Shown here: one piece after another, positions 1-4,521 of the stretch
How the letters are laid out: each line of letters starts with the position of its first letter
Numbering within the stretch: the first letter of the stretch is position 1
Notes under the pieces: generated by a model
Database searches by the model: none
Told to the model about the DNA's origin: nothing
Seen by the model: only the letters and a program-made list of their open reading frames with translations
Position numbers and translations under genes: made by a program
DNA from: CAYSCW01 sp964429795
GTDB taxonomy: Bacteria; Acidobacteriota; Aminicenantia; Aminicenantales; Aminicenantaceae
Direction: 5' to 3'
Assembly: GCA_964429795.1 (NCBI GenBank)
Contig: CAYSCW010000059.1
Span: forward strand, 1 to 8,894
DNA length: 8,894 bases

Positions 1-29
1 AGTGTTATCGTCTTGATCAACGTCTCTGA

Positions 30-200
30 ACTGCAGGAAGAGCTGTTTGCTTTTTGTCTGAGTCTTTTTTTCCTTCTCCACGCCCATCAAGGCCGCATGC
101 TTTCGGCTGCATCTATCGTATCTATCAAAAGACAGATGTCAAAAACCGTGTGCAACTGATTAACCTCATCCAAAGCCATAAGAGTAAAGAAAAAAAGTAA
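30..200 (+). pseudogene. 3' remnant of a LuxR/GerE-type HTH regulator
   Basis: The frame ending at TAA 198-200 reads IYRIYQKTDVKNRVQLINLI followed by a lysine-rich tail (QSHKSKEKK). This matches the last DNA-binding helix of the LuxR/GerE domain, where family members typically read NIYRKLGVKNRxQLVNLI. The recognisable part is 111-200. Upstream in the same frame (30-110) the residues do not look like the rest of a GerE domain, and a stop lies at 27-29, so the 5' part is missing or scrambled. No other plus-strand frame convincingly supplies the recognition helix, although STPIK in a second frame near 75-95 is faintly reminiscent. It converges on the permease gene. It may be a decayed regulator, or an intact gene damaged by a sequencing or assembly error at the contig end. 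Confidence 0.5.
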
Positions 201-336
201 TCCCATATTTTCCCATTTACGTCCTTCAGGATTCAGAGGATTTCTATGCATAACTGATGCTGAAAAGCAAGTATCTATTGTTGTTCATGTTTTTCAATCG
301 GAATCTAAAAAGGTATTTTCTGTCCTGGGGTTCGTT

Positions 337-1488
337 TTATTCGTGCTTGAGAGCCGCGACGGGATTGGCCGAGGCGGCCCGGATGGCCTTATATATCACG
401 GTCATCAGTCCGATGGCCAGGGAGATGATAAGGGCACCGAGGAACACAAGAGCGGGGACACTTGTGCGGTAGGCAAAGTTGTTCAACCAATCGTTGACGG
501 CAAAATAAGCGACAGGCCAGGCGATGAGATTGGCCAATCCAATAAGCACCAGGAATTCCCGGCACATGAGTGCCACAATCCCCGGCACAGAAGCCCCCAA
601 AACCTTGCGGATCCCGATCTCTTTGGTTCTCTGTTCGGCCGCAAAGGAGGCAAGCCCGAAAAGCCCCAGACAGGCCACCAGGATGGCCATAGCCGTGAAT
701 ATTTTAAGCAGCGTCCCTGTTCGTTCTTCGGACCTGTACATCCTGGCAAAATCCTCGTCCAAAAACTGGTAGCTGAAGGGAATGTTCGGCAGGATTTTTT
801 CCCAGGTTCCCTGGACGGAACCTATGGTTTCCGCAATACCTTCCGGAGCGATCCGGAGGAATAGAAAATTTGTCCACTCCAGCTCGGCCCATTGGATGAC
901 GAGAGGTTCGATTTGCCTTCTCAGGGGTTGGAAATGGAAATCCTTAATTACGCCGACGATCTTCCCTTTCTGATCCCAAAACGAGAAGGACTTCCCGATC
1001 GGGTTTTCATCGCCGAAGAACTTTGCGGCCACCCGTTCCGTCATCACAAGGGATGAGGTTCCAGACAGGGCATTTTCGGGATCTCCTTTGGTCATAGGGA
1101 ATGTAAACATTTTGAGGAATGAGGGGTCGACAGACCATACGGCATACTCCTCGAAAGCTTTGTCCTTGTAGCGGATGAGTTGTGCGCTTAGATTTTCAGC
1201 ACGGGTAGAGTCTTTTATCTCGGGGATTTCAGCTTTGAGGGCAGGTCCGAGCGGATGGGGTGTCCAGTAGATGTGGAGGATTCGACCGCTGAAGTTCTGG
1301 TTGGATTCTACCCGGCAGATCGAGGATGCATTTTCGTGAAAGCGGTCATAGCTCAATTCATCCAGGACCCAGAGGCCGATCAGGATGCAGCAGGTCATAC
1401 CAGCAGCCAAACCAAAAATATTCAAAAAGGCATAACCTTTGTGTCTGATGATGTTTCTTAAGGTGATTTTAACGTGATGAATCCACAT
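337..1488 (-). CDS. ABC transporter permease, FtsX/MacB type, single-module chimera
   Basis: An inner-membrane permease subunit of 383 aa. TM1 lies at about 18-43 (GLAAGMTCCILIGLWVL), followed by a periplasmic MacB_PCD-like domain (about 44-255, with ELSYDRFHENA and FGDENPIGK), then an FtsX domain with TM segments near 262-285, 309-331 and 345-366 and the cytoplasmic RTKEIGIRKVLGAS motif (287-300). Known relatives in Acidobacteriota and Bacteroidota are usually about 800 aa with two such modules. Here residues 1 to about 165 resemble the first module and residues from about 172 on (GVIKDFHF, FLDEDFARMY, ACLGLFGLASF, AEQRTKEIGIRKVLGAS) the second, so the gene looks like an internal deletion product that kept its frame. 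The ATG at 1486-1488 has a Shine-Dalgarno TGAGGT (1495-1500) with 6-nt spacing. No ATPase partner gene lies beside it. The substrate is unknown; such permeases export peptides, lipids or drugs or act as mechanotransmitters. Confidence 0.9.
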   Translation of the reverse strand: MWIHHVKITLRNIIRHKGYAFLNIFGLAAGMTCCILIGLWVLDELSYDRFHENASSICRVESNQNFSGRILHIYWTPHPLGPALKAEIPEIKDSTRAENLSAQLIRYKDKAFEEYAVWSVDPSFLKMFTFPMTKGDPENALSGTSSLVMTERVAAKFFGDENPIGKSFSFWDQKGKIVGVIKDFHFQPLRRQIEPLVIQWAELEWTNFLFLRIAPEGIAETIGSVQGTWEKILPNIPFSYQFLDEDFARMYRSEERTGTLLKIFTAMAILVACLGLFGLASFAAEQRTKEIGIRKVLGASVPGIVALMCREFLVLIGLANLIAWPVAYFAVNDWLNNFAYRTSVPALVFLGALIISLAIGLMTVIYKAIRAASANPVAALKHE

Positions 1489-1644
1489 GGATAAACCTCA
1501 CGCCAGGCTAACGTTATTCTAAAAGAAAGACGTTTCATAAGACCAAAAGGTTTCCTCCTTATTGTTTTTTCCAGAACTTTTTGAAGAGATAGGAGCATTT
1601 CTTTCTCCGTGATAGGGGGTAGGAGAAGAACGGCCTTTTCAGTT

Positions 1645-1673
1645 TTGACAGAAGATGCAAAGAGAGGTATAAA
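1645..1673 (+). promoter_or_regulatory. sigma-70 promoter, TTGACA-N17-TATAAA
   Basis: A perfect -35 TTGACA (1645-1650), a 17-bp spacer and -10 TATAAA (1668-1673, 5 of 6) predict a transcript start near 1680. It directly precedes the 21-codon ABC-ATPase-like ORF at 1694. It would also leave a leader of about 218 nt before the CpXC gene at 1898, so it may now drive the CpXC-GNAT operon. Confidence 0.6.
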
Positions 1674-1693
1674 TATTATCAACAAGAGGGAAG

Positions 1694-1759
1694 ATGCTCG
1701 AATTGAGGGGGATCACCAAGAAATTTCAGGTCTTTCCGCACAAACGAAGAGTCGCTTAG
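1694..1759 (+). pseudogene. truncated N-terminus of an ABC transporter ATPase
   Basis: The 21-codon ORF reads MLELRGITKKFQVFPHKRRVA and ends at TAG 1757-1759. Its first 11 residues match the standard opening strand of ABC ATPases (MLELRGITKRF...), after which similarity is lost: no Walker A, signature or Walker B motif follows in any of the three plus frames before the CpXC gene. A purine-rich GAGGG (1686-1690) lies 3 nt before the ATG, and a strong promoter lies 21 bp upstream of the start codon. I infer the surviving 5' end of an ATPase gene whose body was deleted. The alternative is a chance ORF or a short leader peptide. Confidence 0.45.
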
Positions 1760-1777
1760 TTATAAAAGCTTAGTTAT
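1754..1777 (+). repeat. 10-bp direct repeat GCTTAGTTAT, 14-bp period
   Basis: Two identical copies of GCTTAGTTAT lie at 1754-1763 and 1768-1777, separated by AAAA. The first copy contains the stop codon of the truncated ATPase ORF. The 14-bp period does not place both copies on the same helix face. It could be a regulator binding site or a slippage duplication. Confidence 0.5.
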
Positions 1778-1810
1778 CGCCAGAGGGCATAAAATCGTAT
1801 ATTCTCGAGA

Positions 1811-1831
1811 TTGGGGAGTATTTTTGCTTTA
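1811..1831 (+). promoter_or_regulatory. TTGGGGAG-N7-GCTTTA motif upstream of the CpXC gene
   Basis: TTGGGGAG (1811-1818) and GCTTTA (1826-1831) recur with a spacer one base shorter at 3260-3279, before the Nudix gene. GG (1814-1815) and TTGCT (1824-1828) also have the 12-bp phasing of a weak sigma-54 element, but the -24 half is poor. The role is unknown: a shared operator or alternative-sigma promoter is possible. Confidence 0.3.
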
Positions 1832-1886
1832 AAAGTAAGTTTTATAAAAAGATGATTATGTTGTATTATCAAGTATTAGGTTAGTG

Positions 1887-1892
1887 AGGAGG
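1887..1892 (+). promoter_or_regulatory. Shine-Dalgarno AGGAGG selecting a TTG start
   Basis: A perfect AGGAGG ends 5 nt before the TTG at 1898-1900. This supports that non-ATG codon as the start of the CpXC protein. Confidence 0.75.
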
Positions 1893-1897
1893 TTCAT

Positions 1898-2272
1898 TTG
1901 AGCAGGAAGGTCAGGGTCAATGTGAGTTGCCCTTTTTGCGGGTTTGGCCAAACTGTATCCATTTATACGTCTGTAAATGTCACCCTCAATCCTAAGCTAC
2001 GCCAGAGGGTCCTGGATGACAGTTTGAACAGATTCATCTGCTCAGATTGCGGCAAAAGCTGCTTTATCGGGACAAATGTGATCTATCATGATATGAAGCA
2101 AAGATTTGCCGTCTGGTTCTTGCCACAAGGCAATCTTCCCGATAAAGACAGGAAGGCTTTGACTAGAGTTTCACGGTCAGTAGGAATAGGTGAGTACCTG
2201 CTTAAGGCCCCCACAACCCATTCGTGGGATGATTTTAAAAAAGCAATCTTGGATTTAGAAAAAAAAGAGTGA
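1898..2272 (+). CDS. CpXC-domain protein, probable zinc-binding
   Basis: A 124-aa cytoplasmic protein with no signal peptide. Cysteine pairs C11-P-F-C14 and C48-S-D-C51 (plus C55) form a probable zinc ribbon. The spacing, the NPKLRQRVLDDSLNRFxCSDCG stretch and the later YHDMKQRFAVWFLPQG segment (63-78) match the CpXC family (Pfam PF14353), whose function is unknown. The C-terminal half (about 80-124) is helical and charged. The start is TTG, chosen from the strong AGGAGG. The stop is 6 nt before the GNAT start, so the two genes are almost certainly co-transcribed and probably translationally coupled. Possible drivers are the 1645 promoter or a weaker one nearer the gene. Confidence 0.85.
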   Translation: MSRKVRVNVSCPFCGFGQTVSIYTSVNVTLNPKLRQRVLDDSLNRFICSDCGKSCFIGTNVIYHDMKQRFAVWFLPQGNLPDKDRKALTRVSRSVGIGEYLLKAPTTHSWDDFKKAILDLEKKE

Positions 2273-2278
2273 ATTTAA

Positions 2279-2809
2279 GTGGAAATCCGGGAGATGGAGC
2301 TCGACGACCTTCCTGCAGTTTTTGATATCGGAGAAAAGTCGTTCACTCCAGAGAAGCGGCCTAATCTGTATCGCACCTGGGAGGAGTACGAGCTTCTGGA
2401 CTTATTCGCCACGGATAAAGAACTCTGTCTTGTGGCAGAGATGGATGATAGAATCGTCGGGTTTGTTTTGGGATCAATGATTAAGAAAGAACACAGTGCC
2501 TGGGACTATGGGTATGTTGAATGGATAGGTGTGCTGCCTGAAGTGAAGAACAGAGGCATAGGAACCCGGCTGTTCAATCGACTCACGGATTTATTCATCA
2601 AAAGGGGAGCGAGGATGATGCTTGTGGATACAGAGGCCGAGAATTATGAAGCTCTTCGTTTCTTTAAAAAACAGGGATTCGGCCACGAAATCGAGCATAT
2701 CTTTCTCTCTCGAAACCTGACCACACATCCTGATTACCTGAAAAAGAAGAGGGCGGAGCGAGAGCTCTCGAAGAGTAAGGGAATTAAGAAATCCAATAAG
2801 AATGCATAG
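2279..2809 (+). CDS. GNAT-family N-acetyltransferase (RimI-like)
   Basis: A 176-aa cytosolic acetyl-CoA-dependent acetyltransferase. The GNAT fold is visible: N-terminal strand and helix (IREMELDDLPAVFDI), the VEWIGVLPEVKNRGIGTRLFNRL motif A (80-102) with K90-N-R-G-I-G95 as the pyrophosphate-binding loop (Lys where Gln or Arg is usual), and motif B near 115-136 (VDTEAENYEALRFFKKQGF). The family acetylates protein N-termini, lysines, amines or antibiotics; the substrate here cannot be read. The tail after about 153 is strongly basic (KKKRAE...SKSKGIKKSNKNA) and beyond the core fold. The start is GTG, 6 nt after the CpXC stop and without a strong Shine-Dalgarno, which fits coupled translation. 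The pairing hints at a shared role, but none is known. Confidence 0.88.
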   Translation: MEIREMELDDLPAVFDIGEKSFTPEKRPNLYRTWEEYELLDLFATDKELCLVAEMDDRIVGFVLGSMIKKEHSAWDYGYVEWIGVLPEVKNRGIGTRLFNRLTDLFIKRGARMMLVDTEAENYEALRFFKKQGFGHEIEHIFLSRNLTTHPDYLKKKRAERELSKSKGIKKSNKNA

Positions 2810-2839
2810 ACCGGATCCCTGTCTTTGGAAATACAGCGA

Positions 2840-2869
2840 TTGACATTCTTCTTTGTGAATAAATAAAAT
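2840..2869 (+). promoter_or_regulatory. sigma-70 promoter for the small wHTH-like gene
   Basis: TTGACA (2840-2845), an 18-bp spacer and TAAAAT (2864-2869, 5 of 6) predict a start near 2876 and a leader of about 40 nt with a strong Shine-Dalgarno. This suggests 2915-3196 is transcribed independently of the upstream pair. Confidence 0.6.
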
Positions 2870-2914
2870 AATACACACAGACTTCAGGATAATCCATCAA
2901 TAAAAGGAGGCATC

Positions 2915-3196
2915 ATGTCAGCAGCAGAGAAGCCAAGGCTCTCAGAAGAAGAATTCATAAGAAGGGCCATCAAAAAACTTCGAGGAAATTATAAAGGGAT
3001 TCACAGCGTTTACAGCGGATTTAATGCCGCCTTCAAGGAATATTTTGGGACTAATCCAGTAGATACCACTCAGAGGCTGGCCAAGGAAGGTAAGGTCCGA
3101 ATTCGACCGGTCAAAGGTGGAGTGATCCTCTATTTGCCTGAAGATGCTCCAAATAGTCCGGAAAATATTTTGAAGAAGATTCTGGAAGAAGAATAA
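2915..3196 (+). CDS. small conserved-looking protein, possible winged-helix
   Basis: A 93-aa charged cytoplasmic protein that I cannot assign to a named family. It begins with a helix-forming segment (EEEFIRRAIKKL, 11-22), then YKGIHSVYSGFNAAFKEYFG (26-45), a helix beginning NPVDTTQRLAKEGK (47-60), and a beta-rich stretch KVRIRPVKGGVILYLPED (60-77). This order of helices followed by a two-strand wing suggests a winged helix-turn-helix nucleic-acid-binding fold; this is inference, not homology. The ATG at 2915 has an excellent AAAGGAGG (2903-2910) 4 nt upstream, and its own promoter precedes it, so good expression is likely. Confidence 0.8.
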   Translation: MSAAEKPRLSEEEFIRRAIKKLRGNYKGIHSVYSGFNAAFKEYFGTNPVDTTQRLAKEGKVRIRPVKGGVILYLPEDAPNSPENILKKILEEE

Positions 3197-3259
3197 AATC
3201 TTTCGTCTTTAAATCCGGCCAAGATAATAAATAATTCTCTCATATCTTCTGGGAAATTC

Positions 3260-3279
3260 TTGGGGAGGGCATCGCTTTA
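3260..3279 (+). promoter_or_regulatory. TTGGGGAG-N6-GCTTTA motif upstream of the Nudix gene
   Basis: TTGGGGAG (3260-3267) and GCTTTA (3274-3279) are the second copy of the motif seen at 1811-1831. It ends 19 nt before the Nudix start codon. A TATAAA at 3285-3290 follows but is too close to the ATG for a normal leader, and its spacing from TTGGGG is 19 bp. Confidence 0.3.
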
Positions 3280-3298
3280 CTTGATATAAAGAGAAAAT

Positions 3299-3973
3299 AT
3301 GAAAGGGTCTCGTTCAAAATCACTGAAGAAAAAATATTCTGGTACGAGAGGAGTCCAGGAGACGTTGCATGCTTTTAAGGAAAGGCTCAAGGGGCCGAAG
3401 CCAGGCCTGAGGGCGCAACTGCAGATGATAACTGATCCCAGGCCAGGCCATAGAGTCTTCCATGAGGTGGAAGCGACCTGCATTAAAGCCGGAGTCCTTG
3501 TTCTTCTTTTTCCATGGAAAGATGAATTTTATCTTGTTTTAACCCGTCGGACCTCCCAGCTCGACCATCATCAGGCCCAGATTTCTTTTCCAGGAGGCCG
3601 CCAGGAAGAAGGAGAAAGCCTCCAGCAGACCGTTCTAAGGGAAGCTTGTGAAGAGCTGGATATTCGTCCAGGTTCCATACGTATTCTGGGAGAATTGACC
3701 CCTCTCTATATTCCACCCAGCAACTTTTGCATTTATCCGGTAGTGGTTGCTGCCGAGAGACGTCCTGATTTTCGGCCTTCAGCCGAAGAAGTGGCTGAGG
3801 TGATAGAAGTGCCCCTGGATCATTTGCTCGACAATGAGAATATCCACAAGGAGATGTGGACCATCCGGGGGACACAAGTTGAAGTTCCTTTCTATTCTTA
3901 CAGAGGCCATAAGATATGGGGAGCTACAGCCATGGTTTTAGCTGAACTGCTTGATTTGCTAAGAGAAGAATAA
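3299..3973 (+). CDS. Nudix hydrolase, CoA pyrophosphatase type
   Basis: A 224-aa cytosolic hydrolase. Family members of the NudL/NUDT7/NUDT8 type cleave CoA or other nucleoside diphosphates linked to another moiety (X). The Nudix box runs G100-x5-E106-x7-R114-E115-x2-E118-E119-x-D121-I122; the metal-binding REaxEE core is intact but the usual Gly before the last residue is Asp121. The preceding LTRRTSQLDHHQAQISFPGG (81-100) matches the CoA-pyrophosphatase signature in part (LTxR and FPGG present, central Arg and Gly replaced by Asp and Ala). The N-terminal FKERLKGPKPG...AQLQMITDPRP (26-49) resembles the usual leader region of this group, supporting the ATG at 3299; an in-frame TAA lies at 3287. 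The Shine-Dalgarno is weak. The gene converges with the minus-strand small gene, with 37 nt between their stops. Confidence 0.88.
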   Translation: MKGSRSKSLKKKYSGTRGVQETLHAFKERLKGPKPGLRAQLQMITDPRPGHRVFHEVEATCIKAGVLVLLFPWKDEFYLVLTRRTSQLDHHQAQISFPGGRQEEGESLQQTVLREACEELDIRPGSIRILGELTPLYIPPSNFCIYPVVVAAERRPDFRPSAEEVAEVIEVPLDHLLDNENIHKEMWTIRGTQVEVPFYSYRGHKIWGATAMVLAELLDLLREE

Positions 3974-4010
3974 CCCTGACTCCTAACCGAAATATCGTTG
4001 ATATCAATAA

Positions 4011-4250
4011 TTATGAAAGGCTAAAGTGGCTGTCTGGCTCTGTTGTTTTAACGTCGAATTCTGAAATGCGGTCTATCAATCTCTTGCTGCGCAAGATTTT
4101 TTTTATCTGAGGTACCTTATTATGGCTGAATACGCCCAGCAAATGTTTTACGCCATATTCATCGTAAAGGTATAAAACTTTTTTACACTTTGCCCTTTTC
4201 AAAGCTTCTTCAATTTCGGCTTGATATTTTATCTTCTGAGGGGCCTCCAT
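4011..4250 (-). CDS. 79-aa protein of unknown function, sigma-54 driven
   Basis: I do not recognise a family. The protein is lysine-rich and soluble: a helix (YQAEIEEALKRAKCKK, 9-24), a beta hairpin (KVLYLYDEYGVKHLLGVF, 24-41), a second helix (NKVPQIKKILRSKRLIDRI, 44-62) and a polar tail, an alpha/beta layout compatible with a small ligand- or nucleic-acid-binding domain (inference). The frame could be extended to a TTG at 4280, but ATG 4250 is preferred: AAGGAG (4257-4262) lies 6 nt upstream, and the TTG falls inside the -12 box of the sigma-54 promoter at 4276-4292, upstream of the predicted transcript start near 4266. Expression should need RpoN and an enhancer-binding activator, which are not in the window. 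It is divergent from the GH3 gene. Confidence 0.7.
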   Translation of the reverse strand: MEAPQKIKYQAEIEEALKRAKCKKVLYLYDEYGVKHLLGVFSHNKVPQIKKILRSKRLIDRISEFDVKTTEPDSHFSLS

Positions 4251-4275
4251 TGCCTTCTCCTTCGCTGAATTAATG

Positions 4276-4292
4276 TGCAAGAATCATGCCAA
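4276..4292 (-). promoter_or_regulatory. sigma-54 (RpoN) promoter, TTGGCATG-N4-TTGCA
   Basis: Read on the minus strand, TTGGCATG (-24 region, 4285-4292), ATTC and TTGCA (-12, 4276-4280) match the consensus YTGGCACG-N4-TTGCW with one mismatch; the invariant GG and GC are correctly phased. The predicted start near 4266 gives a leader of about 16 nt that contains the Shine-Dalgarno of the 79-aa gene. The fit of promoter, leader and start codon makes chance less likely. Confidence 0.65.
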
Positions 4293-4460
4293 AAAACCAC
4301 ATGTATCACAAGAAAAGAGATGCTGTAATGAGCATGAGTTCTATAAACAAGGCAGAACGAAATAAAATGGAATATTTGGAGCTCCTGGTTGTCTTGGATT
4401 AATGCTTCCTCGTCCATTTCATTTCTTTTATATACCAAAACGCAGACTATTGCATTTTAG

Positions 4461-4490
4461 TTGACAAATGGAGAAAAAATGATAATTAAT
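4461..4490 (+). promoter_or_regulatory. possible sigma-70 promoter of the GH3 gene
   Basis: TTGACA (4461-4466) is perfect; ATTAAT (4485-4490, 4 of 6) follows after 18 bp, or GATAAT (4481-4486) after only 14. The expected start, near 4497, would be compatible with translation from ATG 4522 but not comfortably with ATG 4504. Confidence 0.4.
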
Positions 4491-4508
4491 TGGAAATGAT
4501 CTCATGGG

Positions 4509-4514
4509 GGAGGA
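4509..4514 (+). promoter_or_regulatory. Shine-Dalgarno GGAGGA setting the GH3 start
   Basis: GGAGGA lies 7 nt before ATG 4522. It sits inside the frame if translation were started at ATG 4504, so it argues for the downstream ATG. Confidence 0.7.
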
Positions 4515-4521
4515 AGAAAAA

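Larger units (their letters stand above)
1489..1897. other. 409-bp gene-free interval with regulatory and relict signals
   Basis: There is no convincing full-length gene on either strand. A minus-strand open frame (1458-1685) overlaps the permease start and has no recognisable domain. The interval does hold a plus-strand sigma-70 promoter (1645-1673), a truncated ABC-ATPase start (1694-1759), a 10-bp direct repeat (1754-1777) and a TTGGGGAG...GCTTTA motif (1811-1831). A possible -10 box TATTAT (1864-1869) lies just before the CpXC gene, with only a weak TTTATA at -35. The stretch is AT-rich from about 1780 on. I see no terminator with a T-run. Confidence 0.6.

Noticed and set aside
87..206. 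Minus-strand 39-codon ORF starting MGLLFFFTLMALDEV, with a nearby GAAGGA-ATG at 214-227
   Set aside because: It looks protein-like but is antisense to the recognisable LuxR C-terminus, which explains its open frame and composition better.
1458..1685. Minus-strand 75-aa open frame upstream of the permease
   Set aside because: It overlaps the permease start, has no Shine-Dalgarno or recognisable domain, and lies opposite a good plus-strand promoter.
3990..4004. Hairpin ATATC-GTT-GATAT between the convergent Nudix and 79-aa genes
   Set aside because: The stem is five AT-rich pairs with no T-run on either side; too weak to call a terminator.
4301..4402. Plus-strand 33-codon ORF starting MYHKKRDAVMSMSS in the divergent intergenic region
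   Set aside because: No Shine-Dalgarno and no similarity I can recognise; it is best explained as chance.
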